From Acetobacteraceae bacterium (lineage in GTDB: Bacteria > Pseudomonadota > Alphaproteobacteria > Acetobacterales > Acetobacteraceae), in assembly GCA_027483125.1 (NCBI GenBank), contig JAIXVH010000416.1:1-32061 (forward strand): a DNA stretch of 32,061 bases, given 5' to 3'. The notes beneath the pieces are model-generated. The model saw nothing but the letters and a program-made list of their open reading frames with translations, made no database searches and was not told the DNA's origin. Each line of letters starts with the position of its first letter. The stretch's first letter is position 1. Positions 6,961-16,540 of this stretch are shown piece after piece. A program made the translations under genes and the position numbers.

Positions 6961-7424
6961 GCACCAAGACGCAAGTGAAGGGCCTGACGCAGCTCGGCCG
7001 CACCACGGCCCTGCCAGCCACGCCGGACGAAGCGGTGCTGGAACGCGTGCCCAACCCGCACCCGGACCTGGCCTATTGCGTGCGCTTCGTGGCGCCCGAA
7101 TTCACCTCGCTGTGCCCCTTAACCGGCCAGCCGGATTTCGCGCATATCGTGATCGACTATGTGCCGCGCCGCTGGATCGTGGAGAGCAAGTCGCTCAAGC
7201 AATACCTGGCCAGCTTCCGCAACCATGGCTCGTTCCATGAGGCCTGCAGCATGGATATCGCGCTGCGGCTGAAGGCGCTGCTGACACCGCGCTGGCTGCG
7301 CATCGGCGCCTATTGGTATCCCCGCGGTGGTATCCCGATCGATGTCTTCTGGCAGACCGGCCCGGCGCCGAAAGCTGTCTGGGTGCCGGACCAGGGCGTG
7401 CCGGGCTATCGCGGCCGCGGCTGA
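6957..7424 (+). CDS. queF: NADPH-dependent 7-cyano-7-deazaguanine reductase
   Basis: QueF reduces preQ0 to preQ1, the base that Tgt inserts into tRNA. The 155-aa product is the short, single-domain form. The catalytic cysteine is residue 53 in [14 protein letters not shown], with Asp60 close by. The QueF motif [16 protein letters not shown] starts at residue 76, followed by SFHE. The start overlaps tgt (ATGA), so the enzymes supplying and using preQ1 are translationally coupled. Its last 19 bp overlap the end of a small opposing gene. Confidence 0.96.
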   Translation: MSTKTQVKGLTQLGRTTALPATPDEAVLERVPNPHPDLAYCVRFVAPEFTSLCPLTGQPDFAHIVIDYVPRRWIVESKSLKQYLASFRNHGSFHEACSMDIALRLKALLTPRWLRIGAYWYPRGGIPIDVFWQTGPAPKAVWVPDQGVPGYRGRG

Positions 7425-7612
7425 AGCCTGAAGTGTTGAGAGGCCGATTCACCGATCAGGCTGAAGAAGCCTGACCGGATCGGGCTCTGCCCGGCCGCTG
7501 GGCGCGGCAAGTCCCGCGCCGCCGGGCAAGAACAGACCCGGCTGCCATCGGGCCGCGTGTTGGGCTGCGTCGGCTCCTCGCAATGCGGGCAGAGGATGGG
7601 CTCCTCCCTCAT
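7406..7612 (-). CDS. Small zinc-ribbon-like protein, unknown function
   Basis: I do not recognise this 68-aa protein. Its start is cysteine-rich, [16 protein letters not shown] then VCSC, giving a CxxC and a CxC pair that could bind zinc. The remainder is basic and proline-rich without clear motifs. The ATG overlaps the stop of the preceding small gene by 4 bp, which is the main reason to believe it is real. Its 3' end runs into the 3' end of queF on the opposite strand. The hairpin at 7456-7474 lies inside it. A shorter real product or a spurious ORF remains possible. Confidence 0.45.
   Translation of the reverse strand: MREEPILCPHCEEPTQPNTRPDGSRVCSCPAARDLPRPAAGQSPIRSGFFSLIGESASQHFRLQPRPR
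7456..7474. terminator. Short hairpin downstream of queF
   Basis: The inverted repeat tcaggct-gaaga-agcctga has 7-bp arms and a 5-nt loop, and begins 31 bp past the queF stop. It may help end tgt-queF transcription. It lies within the opposing small ORF, and no T-run follows. Confidence 0.35.
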
Positions 7613-7806
7613 TGCATCGCCCCCTTGTCGGGCAGGGGCTGCATGGCGCGCAGCCGGGCGGCCAGCGCCGCCTGGCCCGCGCGTTCGGCCAGCAGGGCTG
7701 CTTCCTCGCGCGCGGCCTCGAACCCCGCGCGGTATCCGGCATAGGTCGCGGCATCGAGCCCGCGCGACAGGCGGGCAGCGATGCGGTCGGTCAGGTCCTG
7801 GGCCAT
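7609..7806 (-). CDS. Small alanine-rich helical protein, unknown function
   Basis: This 65-aa product is not recognised. It starts MAQDLTDRIAARL and continues through a long Ala/Arg/Glu-rich stretch that would form amphipathic helix, ending [14 protein letters not shown]. The ATG at 7806 is preferred to the track start because the upstream residues look like leader translation. Its stop overlaps the ATG of the zinc-ribbon-like gene, suggesting a two-gene transcript. It is divergent from the Bug-type receptor gene at 7877, so the 70-bp gap between them should hold both promoters. Confidence 0.5.
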   Translation of the reverse strand: MAQDLTDRIAARLSRGLDAATYAGYRAGFEAAREEAALLAERAGQAALAARLRAMQPLPDKGAMQ

Positions 7807-7876
7807 GCCGCGGCCATAACCGGGCCTGGACGCGCCGCCAAGCGCACAGCATCCTGCCGTGCAGGGAGAAACAACC

Positions 7877-8836
7877 ATGCAACGCCGCCAATTGCCGCTG
7901 CTCTCGGGGCTGCTCGCTGCACCAGCGCTCGCCCAACAGGATTATCCGACACGCGCCATCGCCGTCGCTTCCGGCTACGCCGCCGGCGGCGTGACGGACA
8001 TCGTCAGCCGCGCTGTCTCGGCGCGGATGGAACGTGAACTGGGCCAGCCCATGGTGGTGGAAAACCGCGTGGGCGCCGCAACCGCGGTCGCCAATACCCA
8101 TGTCGCGCAGGCGCGGCCGGATGGCTACACGCTGCTGATGGGCACCAGCACCCTGGCCATCAACCCGGCGCTGCAACCGAACCTGACCCCGCGCGAGCCG
8201 ATGCGCGCGCTCGACCCGATCGGCATGGTCTTCCGCTCGGCCTTCGTGCTGCATGTGAACCCTGCCCTGCCGGTGCGGAATATGGCCGAATTCCTGGCCT
8301 ATTGCCGGGCCCATCCGGGGCGGGTGAATTTCGGCTCCTCGGGCACCGGGGCGGTGAACCACCTGTCGCAGGCGCTGCTGGCCGCGCGCGCCAATCTGGA
8401 CGTGGTGCATGTGCCCTTCCGTGGCGGGGCGCCGGCGCTGATCGAACTGCGCGCCGGCCGCATCCAGGCGATGTTCAGCGCCGTGCAGGAAGCGCTGCCG
8501 GCCACGCGCGAAGGGGCGACGCGCGCCATCGGCATTTCGTCGGCCACGCGCAACGCGCTGCTGCCCGATGTGCCGCCGGTGGGCGATGCCGTGCCGGGCT
8601 TCGAGACGGTGTTCTGGCAGGGCCTCTTCGCGCCCACCGGCACGCCGGCGCCGATCATCGCGCGGCTGGGCACCGCATTGCGCGCAGCCACCACCGATGC
8701 CGCGCTGATCGCGCGCATGGCCGAACAGGGCGTGGATATCGTGACCGGTGACGCCACCGCGCTGCGCGACACCTTGGCGCGCGAGACGGTGATGTGGGGC
8801 GATCTGATCCGCACCGCCAATATCCGCCCCGAATAA
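7877..8836 (+). CDS. Bug-family (tripartite tricarboxylate transporter) solute-binding protein
   Basis: This 319-aa periplasmic receptor belongs to the Bug/TctC family, which binds small carboxylates. A signal peptide (RRQLPLLSGLLAAPALAQQ) is followed by the family opening DYPTRAIAVASGYAAGGVTDIVSR, then VVENRVGAATAVA, ARPDGYTLLMG, VNFGSSGTGAVNHL, VVHVPFRGGAPAL and GRIQAMFSAV. The ATG at 7877 has a good ribosome site (gcagggag). No TctA or TctB membrane genes are nearby, so it is an orphan receptor, as is common where this family has expanded. The acyl-CoA synthetase begins 16 bp later, suggesting joint transcription and a carboxylic acid ligand. The ligand itself cannot be read from sequence. 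Confidence 0.92.
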   Translation: MQRRQLPLLSGLLAAPALAQQDYPTRAIAVASGYAAGGVTDIVSRAVSARMERELGQPMVVENRVGAATAVANTHVAQARPDGYTLLMGTSTLAINPALQPNLTPREPMRALDPIGMVFRSAFVLHVNPALPVRNMAEFLAYCRAHPGRVNFGSSGTGAVNHLSQALLAARANLDVVHVPFRGGAPALIELRAGRIQAMFSAVQEALPATREGATRAIGISSATRNALLPDVPPVGDAVPGFETVFWQGLFAPTGTPAPIIARLGTALRAATTDAALIARMAEQGVDIVTGDATALRDTLARETVMWGDLIRTANIRPE

Positions 8837-8852
8837 CCCAGGGAGATCACGC

Positions 8853-10478
<1,626 letters not shown>

Positions 10479-10480
10479 TG

Positions 10481-12475
10481 TCAGGCGGCCAGGGCTCTGC
10501 CTGTCAGGGCCTGTTGCAGGCGGGCACGCAGCGCCACGGTCAGGTCGTTGAAGACCAGGCCGAGCCTGCCATCGCCGTGATCTGTCGCCCTGGCGGGCAG
10601 TTCCAGCCCGGCCCAGCACAGCACCATCATCTCGCCATTGGCCACCGGCGCTGATGCCGCCTCCACCCCGGCACCACCATTGGAGATATCGAGCAGCCGC
10701 GCCGTGATCGACACGCCATTCCTGCGGCGCAGGCTCACCATCTGATCCATGGAACTGCGCGCTTCGGAGCGACGATCGACATCGGGCGTCGCGGTGCGCG
10801 TCGCGCGGACCAGGCCGCCCTGCAGATCCCGCAAGGCATTGCGCACCTGTTCCGCGGTCACGCGCATCTGCTGGGCTTCCTGCCCGGTCTGCCGGGCGAT
10901 GCCGGCAATGCCCTGAACACGCGTGGTGACATCACGCACGGCGCTGGCGGAAGCAGCCACGGCGCCCGCGATCTCCCGGGTGGCGCTGTTCTGTTCTTCC
11001 ATGGCCTGCGCGACCTCGGCTGCGTTCTGGTCCACACTGGCGATGCTGCCAGCGATGCCGCGCACCGCCTCGACCGTCTGCTGGGTGTGCTGGCTCACCT
11101 GGGCCAGCTGGGCATTGATCTCCTCGGTGCGGCGGGCCGTCTGGGTGGCGAGGGTCTTCACCTCGCCGGCAACCACGGCGAAGCCCTTCCCGGCCTCGCC
11201 GGCGCGCGCGGCCTCGATGGTGGCATTCAGCGCCAGCAGATTGGTCTGGCCGGCAATGTCGCTGATCAGCCGCGCGACTTCCGCGATGCTGCCCACCGCA
11301 CCCTGCAATTGCTGCATGCTCGCATTGCCAGCCTCGGTGCCCTCCACCGCACCGCGCACGGCGTTGTTCGCCGTCTGCACGCGTCGGCTGATATCGCGGA
11401 TGCTCGCCGACAATTCATCGGTCGCGCTCGCCACCGTCTCGGCCGCCAGCTGTGCGGCCCCGGCCGCCGCGGCGGCAGCCTCGGTCTCGCGCATGCCTTG
11501 CTCCGCGGCATCGGCCATGCGGATCGCGGCCTCCGCCACATCCTCCATCTGGCGACCGACATCGGCCACGGCCGCGCGCGTCTCATGCTCGATGCGATCA
11601 GCCAGTTCACGCATCGCCGACGTCCGCGCCTCGGCGGCTGCCAGCATCGATGCCTCCCGCGCGGCTCGCAGCTTCGTCGCTTCGCGGGCATTCTCGCGGA
11701 AGACCAGCATGCTTTGCGCCATCTGGCCGATCTCGTCGCGCCGATCCAGACCTGGAATCTCGGTCTCCACCGCGCCATCGGCCAGGCGGACCATGGTCTC
11801 GCGCTGGAGAAGCAGGCCGCGGACCACGCGCCGCTGGATCAGCACCGCCGCGCCCAGCAACAGAAACACGCCGGTCAGCGACAGCACGGCCATCATCCAG
11901 ATGCCGGCGACGCCGCGCGCCTCGGCCGCCTGCACAAGCTGCGATGTCTCGGCAATCTGCGCATCGAGCATGGCGCCGATGCTCTCGGTCAGCGGGTCGA
12001 CCGCGGGATAGAGCCGCTGCACCACCAGTTGATCCAGCGCGGCCGTGTCTTGCCGTCGCAGGATGTCTCCCAGCTGGCGAACCAGCCCGTCGGCGGCGGC
12101 AATGCGCCCGCGCGCATCCTCCATGGCCGTCATGGCGCCCGGCGCCATCTCGCCGCGTGAGGCAGCGCCGCGCACCGCGGTCCAGGCGTCAGCGATCCGG
12201 GCCTCGGCACGCCGCAATTCATCGCGCCCCTCGTCCCAGTTCATGCCGCCATTGCGGACCTTGTGCGCGAGATCGACCACGGAGACCGCGTAACCGTCCG
12301 ACAGCAGCTTGAGGTCGGCGAGGCGACTGGCCGCAGATGTCTGCAGCACCCGAATGGCCTCGGTATTGGACCACAGCAATTGTATGCCGGCAGCACCATT
12401 GGCGACGGCTAGAAGCATGCCCGCGCCCAGGACAAGTGGCAGCATCCACGCAATACGCGCGAATCGATTGAACAT
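10481..12475 (-). CDS. Methyl-accepting chemotaxis protein with C-terminal PilZ domain
   Basis: This 664-aa inner-membrane chemoreceptor has TM1 at about 10-32, a helical periplasmic sensor to about 188, TM2 at 190-214 and a HAMP region to about 265. The long cytoplasmic coiled coil has the conserved tip [20 protein letters not shown] at 401-420, continuing [15 protein letters not shown]. Residues from about 568 form a PilZ domain: RSEAR (569-573) fits the RxxxR c-di-GMP motif and DISNGG (596-601) fits DxSxxG. The sensor resembles a four-helix bundle, with no recognisable ligand residues. The fusion suggests that c-di-GMP directly adjusts receptor output. No cheA, cheW or other che gene is in the window, so it is an orphan receptor. 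Confidence 0.93.
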   Translation of the reverse strand: MFNRFARIAWMLPLVLGAGMLLAVANGAAGIQLLWSNTEAIRVLQTSAASRLADLKLLSDGYAVSVVDLAHKVRNGGMNWDEGRDELRRAEARIADAWTAVRGAASRGEMAPGAMTAMEDARGRIAAADGLVRQLGDILRRQDTAALDQLVVQRLYPAVDPLTESIGAMLDAQIAETSQLVQAAEARGVAGIWMMAVLSLTGVFLLLGAAVLIQRRVVRGLLLQRETMVRLADGAVETEIPGLDRRDEIGQMAQSMLVFRENAREATKLRAAREASMLAAAEARTSAMRELADRIEHETRAAVADVGRQMEDVAEAAIRMADAAEQGMRETEAAAAAAGAAQLAAETVASATDELSASIRDISRRVQTANNAVRGAVEGTEAGNASMQQLQGAVGSIAEVARLISDIAGQTNLLALNATIEAARAGEAGKGFAVVAGEVKTLATQTARRTEEINAQLAQVSQHTQQTVEAVRGIAGSIASVDQNAAEVAQAMEEQNSATREIAGAVAASASAVRDVTTRVQGIAGIARQTGQEAQQMRVTAEQVRNALRDLQGGLVRATRTATPDVDRRSEARSSMDQMVSLRRRNGVSITARLLDISNGGAGVEAASAPVANGEMMVLCWAGLELPARATDHGDGRLGLVFNDLTVALRARLQQALTGRALAA

Positions 12476-12548
12476 TTTTGACTCTACCTTGCTCGAAGGT
12501 TGGAACCCTGCCCATCAACCCTGAACACATCGTTAAGTCGGTGCTACG

Positions 12549-13169
12549 ATGGATGACGTGTCACCTCTGCGCATCCTCATCCTCATCGCGGGCATCGCCT
12601 CCCTCTGCACGCTGCCCATCGCCTTTGGTGCTCTGGCCGCGCTCGAGGCCACGCGCGTTCCAGGCAGCGCGGGCGAGTTGATCCATGCCGGGCAGATCGC
12701 ACTCATCGCCCTGCCATTCGCCGGCCCATTCGTGGCGCTGGCCGCCTGGCGCGCCCGCGGCGGCTTCGCCTGGCTGCTGGCCATCAGCATTCCCGCGACA
12801 CCCATCCTCGCCATCGCGGCCATGCTGGTGGGGCAGGCCATGGCCGAGCGCGATGCCGGGCTGCGCGCCGACCAGGCGCCGACCGAGAATGTGGCACTCG
12901 CCGCCTTCCTCGCACGGCCCGATGCGCCCGATGTGCTGGTGCTGCGCAGCCGCGGCCTGACCGCCATCCCGCCCGCTGTCTTCGCCGCCCCCTTCCTGCG
13001 CGAACTGGTGCTCGAGGATAATGCGATCAGCGCGCTGCCCGATGCGCTGCTCAACATGCCCGCGCTGCGTGTGGTGCGTGTCACCAACAACCCGATCCCG
13101 CGTGCCGAGATCGTGCGCTTCGCGCTGGTGCAACGTGCCCAAGGACGCGACATCCGCATCATCCCCTGA
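12549..13169 (+). CDS. Membrane protein with leucine-rich repeats, unknown function
   Basis: The 206-aa product has three predicted membrane segments (about 7-31, 46-68 and 73-97), then a soluble part with two or three leucine-rich repeats at about 128-183. These read VLVLRSRGLTAIPPAVF, LRELVLEDNAISALPDALL and LRVVRVTNNPIP, which fits the bacterial LRR spacing. Such repeats usually mediate protein contacts. The short repeat number and membrane anchor do not match a family I can name. It is divergent from the chemotaxis gene, with 73 bp between starts, and its stop is 78 bp before the peptide-binding protein start. No enzyme domain is seen. Confidence 0.75.
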   Translation: MDDVSPLRILILIAGIASLCTLPIAFGALAALEATRVPGSAGELIHAGQIALIALPFAGPFVALAAWRARGGFAWLLAISIPATPILAIAAMLVGQAMAERDAGLRADQAPTENVALAAFLARPDAPDVLVLRSRGLTAIPPAVFAAPFLRELVLEDNAISALPDALLNMPALRVVRVTNNPIPRAEIVRFALVQRAQGRDIRIIP

Positions 13170-13247
13170 TGCGAAAGGCATGGAAGAAACGCCTTGCGCC
13201 ACCCTGCGCGCGGGTCTTGCATGTCGCCATCAGCGAAGGAGAGCGCG

Positions 13248-14843
13248 ATGAAACCCGCCCTTTTGGCCGGAGCCCTGGCCTTGATGGCCAGCACGGCCAT
13301 GGCCCAGCAACCGCGCGTCCTGCGCATCGCCATGACGGCCGCAGATGTGCCCACAACCTCCGGCATGCCCAATAACGGCTTCGAAGGCATGCGCTTCCTG
13401 GGCTACCCGGTCTTCGAGGCACTGACCGCCTGGGACCTCTCGGACCCCGCGCGCCCCGCCGGCCTGCGCCCGGGCCTGGCCGAACGCTGGGAACAGGATG
13501 CGGCCGATCCGCGCCTTTGGCGCTTCCATCTGCGGCGCGGCGTGCAGTTCCATGACGGTACGGCCTTCAACGCCGATGCGGTGATCTGGAACCTCGACCG
13601 CTTCTTCCGCAATGACAGCCCGCAATTCGACGCCACCGGCAGCGCCATCACCCGCGGCCGCATCCCGGTGCTGGAGAGCTACCGCAAGATCGACGACTTC
13701 ACGGTCGAGATCCGCACCACGCGCCCGGTCTCCTACTGGCCCTATCTGCAGGTCTATATCCTGATCACCTCGCCGCAATCCTTCGAGGCTGCTGGCCGCG
13801 ACTGGGCACGCGTGGCAGCCCTGCCGGCGGCCGGCACCGGCCCCTTCCGCATCAGCCGCTTCGTGCCGCGCCAGCAGGCCGAGCTCTCGCGCAACGACAA
13901 TTACTGGGACAGCGCACGCCGCGCGCGGGTGGACCGCGTGCTGCTGCTGCCCATGCCCGAAGCCACGACACGGCTTGCAGCCCTGCGCTCCGGCCAGGTG
14001 GATTGGGTGGAGGTGCCGCCGCCGGACGCCATCCCCTCGCTGCGGCAGGCGGGCTTCCAGATCAGCACCGGCTCCTACCCGCATGTCTGGCCCTGGGTCT
14101 TCGCCGCCGGCCGGCCCGGCAGCCCCGTCGCCGATGTGCGCGTCCGGCAGGGGTTGAACTACTGCATCGACCGCCCCGCCATGGTGCAACTGCTCAACGG
14201 CACGGCCGAACCGAGCGTGGGCTTCTTCAAGCCCAATGACCCGAATTTCGGCAGCCCGCAGAACCAGTACCTCCTGGACGCGGCGCGCGGCCGGGCGCTG
14301 CTGGCCGAAGCCGGCTTCAACGCGCAGCGCCCGCTGACGCTGCGCGTGGGCATCTCCACCTCCGGCTCCGGCCAGATGCTGCCGCTGCCGATGAACGAGT
14401 TCCTGCAACAGCAGCTGCAACAGAATTGCGGCGTGCGCGTCGCCTTCGAAGTGGTGGAATGGAACACCCTGCTCGCCGGCCTGCGCGCCGAACCGGGCCA
14501 GCCCGCCTGGCTCGGCGCGGATGCGCTGAACATCAGCCTGGTCTCCTCGGATGCGGCGCAGATGGCGCGCTGGTTCATCAGCGCCAACTTCACGCCGCGC
14601 GGCTCCAATGCCGGGCATTGGCGGGACGAGGCCTTCGATACCGCCTTCACCGCGCTGGAGACCGAACGCGACCCCGCGCGCATCGCAGGCCTGCTGCGCA
14701 CCGCGCATGAACGCCTGGTGGACAACCCGCCCTGGCTCTGGATCGTGCATGACCTGAACCCGCGCGCCATGTCCCGCCGGGTGCAGGGTTTCACCCCGCC
14801 GCAATCCTGGTTCATCGACCTGGCGACGGTGACGGTGCAGTAG
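13248..14843 (+). CDS. ABC transporter substrate-binding protein, oligopeptide/dipeptide (SBP_bac_5) family
   Basis: This 531-aa periplasmic binding protein has a signal peptide (KPALLAGALALMASTAMAQQ) and the family layout: PGLAERWEQD, WRFHLRRGVQFHDGTAFNA, DAVIWNLDRFF, then AGTGPFRISRF and NDNYWD. Later landmarks are the LAALRSGQVDWVE segment and VRQGLNYCIDRPAMV. Length and motifs match DppA/OppA-type receptors. The ATG at 13248 follows a good ribosome site (gaaggagag), so the longer track start is rejected. No permease or ATPase genes follow, and the gene ends in a region of large palindromes, so it works with a transporter encoded elsewhere. The ligand may be a peptide or another compound; the family also binds sugars, opines and nickel complexes. 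Confidence 0.93.
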   Translation: MKPALLAGALALMASTAMAQQPRVLRIAMTAADVPTTSGMPNNGFEGMRFLGYPVFEALTAWDLSDPARPAGLRPGLAERWEQDAADPRLWRFHLRRGVQFHDGTAFNADAVIWNLDRFFRNDSPQFDATGSAITRGRIPVLESYRKIDDFTVEIRTTRPVSYWPYLQVYILITSPQSFEAAGRDWARVAALPAAGTGPFRISRFVPRQQAELSRNDNYWDSARRARVDRVLLLPMPEATTRLAALRSGQVDWVEVPPPDAIPSLRQAGFQISTGSYPHVWPWVFAAGRPGSPVADVRVRQGLNYCIDRPAMVQLLNGTAEPSVGFFKPNDPNFGSPQNQYLLDAARGRALLAEAGFNAQRPLTLRVGISTSGSGQMLPLPMNEFLQQQLQQNCGVRVAFEVVEWNTLLAGLRAEPGQPAWLGADALNISLVSSDAAQMARWFISANFTPRGSNAGHWRDEAFDTAFTALETERDPARIAGLLRTAHERLVDNPPWLWIVHDLNPRAMSRRVQGFTPPQSWFIDLATVTVQ

Positions 14844-14846
14844 CCG

Positions 14847-14904
14847 TTCTAGAGCACGTTCCGACCAGCTTGAATCAAGCTGGTCGGAAGACCGTGCTCT
14901 AGAA
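14847..14904. repeat. Large palindromic intergenic repeat, copy 1
   Basis: Outer arms ttctagagcac / gtgctctagaa (11 bp) enclose inner arms ttccgaccagcttga / tcaagctggtcggaa (15 bp) around a single central base. The element begins 3 bp after the peptide-binding protein stop and would fold into a long hairpin in RNA. It shares its outer motif and much of its inner arm with copy 2, so both belong to one repeat family. It may also serve as a terminator for the upstream gene. Confidence 0.9.
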
Positions 14905-14913
14905 GCATAGCTG

Positions 14914-14978
14914 CTAGAGCAGCTGATGTCCGATCGGCTGAACCGCGTAGCGGTTCAGCCGATCGGACGCTGCTCTAG
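14914..14978. repeat. Large palindromic intergenic repeat, copy 2
   Basis: Outer arms ctagagcagc / gctgctctag (10 bp) flank perfect 19-bp inner arms (gtccgatcggctgaaccgc and its complement) with a 3-nt loop. It lies 9 bp after copy 1. The inner arms differ from copy 1 by substitutions and one indel that are mirrored on the other arm, so pairing is kept in both. It looks like a REP or small MITE-like dispersed element. Confidence 0.9.
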
Positions 14979-14999
14979 GCCGGCCATTGATGGCCGGCC
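14978..14999. terminator. GC-rich palindrome next to repeat copy 2
   Basis: A perfect inverted repeat with 10-bp arms (ggccggccat / atggccggcc) and a 2-nt centre directly abuts the second large palindrome. It ends 45 bp before the NIPSNAP gene. It could be a terminator or a third member of the repeat cluster. No T-run follows. Confidence 0.45.
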
Positions 15000-15044
15000 C
15001 TTCTGCGCCGATCATGACCGCGCGACACCACAAGGGAACACGCC

Positions 15045-15380
15045 ATGATCGTCGATCTTCGCATCTACACCTGCAAGCCCAACAAGCTGCCCGCCTTCCT
15101 GAAGCTCTATGAGGAGAAGGCCTGGCCCTTGCAGCTGAAATACCTGGAGAATTGCGTCGGCTGGTACCAGACCGTGGAAGGCGCGCTGAACACCGTCGTC
15201 CATATGTGGGGCTATACCGACCAGGGCGACCGCGAACGCCGCCGCGCCGCCATGGCCGCCGACCCGGCCTGGGGCGAATACCTCAAGGCCGCAGCCGAGC
15301 AGGAATTGCTGGTGGCGATGGAGAACCGCATCCTCCGCCGCGCGCCGCATTTCGAAAAGCACCTGGCCGCCAAGGGCTGA
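15045..15380 (+). CDS. NIPSNAP-family protein
   Basis: The 111-aa product fits the NIPSNAP family, a dimeric ferredoxin-like alpha/beta barrel fold. The family opening is MIVDLRIYTCKPNKLPAFLKLYEE, followed by the conserved GWYQTVEGALNTVVHMWGY and RRAAMAADPAWGEYL. It is a single-domain cytoplasmic protein without signal peptide. Biochemical roles in bacteria are mostly unknown; some relatives sit with catabolic genes. Here it stands alone between a palindrome cluster upstream and a strong hairpin 16 bp downstream, so it is probably a single-gene transcript. Confidence 0.92.
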   Translation: MIVDLRIYTCKPNKLPAFLKLYEEKAWPLQLKYLENCVGWYQTVEGALNTVVHMWGYTDQGDRERRRAAMAADPAWGEYLKAAAEQELLVAMENRILRRAPHFEKHLAAKG

Positions 15381-15396
15381 TCGGCCCTGCCGCCCG

Positions 15397-15422
15397 TCTC
15401 GCCTGCCAATCGGCAGGCGAGA
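15397..15422 (+). terminator. Hairpin after the NIPSNAP gene
   Basis: A perfect 11-bp stem (tctcgcctgcc / ggcaggcgaga) with an aatc loop begins 16 bp after the NIPSNAP stop. Position and stability fit a terminator, although the T-run is missing. The remaining sequence to 15645 is GC-rich, and I see no gene in it. Confidence 0.55.
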
Positions 15423-15645
15423 TGCTGGCCCGGGCCTCCGGCCTGCCGGGCCTGGCGGTAGTGGTGATCTATTCGGGGTCCCGGGCAGCCCACTCGGGCG
15501 CTGGTCCTGGACCTGTGCCGGGTGCGCGACTGGCGGGCGCGGAGCCGGATGCGATCGCCACCGCCTGCATTCTCAGCCGCCAGCATGCTCAAGCAGTCAC
15601 TGAGCGCTTGGCGCCATCGGCCCAGTGCTGCTATCGCAATCCATA

Positions 15646-16509
15646 ATGCCGCCGCCGCACCTGACAGCGTTGAATGCCCAGGACAAGCCCGTCGAGAGGA
15701 CGCCGCGGCTGGGTTGGCTGCGTTCGGCCAATCCGCCGCCCAGCCCGCGACCCACGGCATTGGCTGCAGCTGCCAAGGCCAGGCCGCCCGAAGTTCCGCC
15801 GACGATCGAGGCCCTGACGCCCCCTCCGCCGGCGCCACCCAGGCCCGCGGCCACCCGGCGCCGCTCCCAGCCGGATGATGAGGACCTGCTCGCGCACCTC
15901 CCACCCGCGCAGGTCCCCCTGCGCATGGCTGCCGGCGTGGTGGTCACACCGGATGATGCGCCGGCCGCCGCATCAGCGCCCGCCATGCTCCCCGCCCCGG
16001 CGCCCTCTCCGGCGCCCGCCGCGCCAGCCAGCACGGCGCGCAACCCCGCGGCCGAGCGTGCCTATCGCGCCGGCCGCGCCGGCCGCACGCCGCGGCATGC
16101 CATGTCGGCCGCCGAACTCGCCGCCTGGCGCGAGGGCGCGATGCAGGCTGGCCGCGCTCGCGACCCGATCTTCGGCGCCCCGCGCGCCTGGTGGTGGGTC
16201 GCACTCGCGCTGCTCCTGCTGCAACCGCTGGCCTATGCCGCGATGTGGTCCGGCATGCCCGGCACGGTCGCCGATTTCCTGATGACACCGCTGGGCCGCG
16301 AGGCTTGGCTCACGCTCGGCCCGGCCTATGCCGGCTGGTCCTTCTGGGGCCTGGTGTTCGCAGCCGCGCTGCTGCTGCAATTGCTGCGGCCGCTGGAACC
16401 GGTGCTGATCCTGCTCGCCGGTGCGTATTGGGTCTGGACGGGCTTGCACCTCGCCCATCTCTCTGGCTGGCTCGCGCAGAATATTCCGCCGTTGCCACTG
16501 CCGGGTTGA
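15646..16509 (+). CDS. Proline/alanine-rich membrane protein, unknown function
   Basis: I do not recognise the family. From the ATG at 15646 the product is about 287 aa. The first half is low complexity and rich in Pro and Ala, including PPPPAPPRPAA and APAPSPAPAAPAS, and probably disordered. A basic stretch RAYRAGRAGRTPRHAMSAAEL follows. The C-terminal third has three likely membrane segments (WWWVALALLLLQPLAYAAMW, WSFWGLVFAAALLLQLL and PVLILLAGAYWVWTGLHLA). The track start is a GTG 21 bp upstream; neither start has a clear ribosome site. It ends 31 bp before the molybdoenzyme gene. A link between the two is only positional. Confidence 0.6.
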   Translation: MPPPHLTALNAQDKPVERTPRLGWLRSANPPPSPRPTALAAAAKARPPEVPPTIEALTPPPPAPPRPAATRRRSQPDDEDLLAHLPPAQVPLRMAAGVVVTPDDAPAAASAPAMLPAPAPSPAPAAPASTARNPAAERAYRAGRAGRTPRHAMSAAELAAWREGAMQAGRARDPIFGAPRAWWWVALALLLLQPLAYAAMWSGMPGTVADFLMTPLGREAWLTLGPAYAGWSFWGLVFAAALLLQLLRPLEPVLILLAGAYWVWTGLHLAHLSGWLAQNIPPLPLPG

Positions 16510-16540
16510 CCCCGCGCGCGGCGCGGCGCGGGAGGATCCG

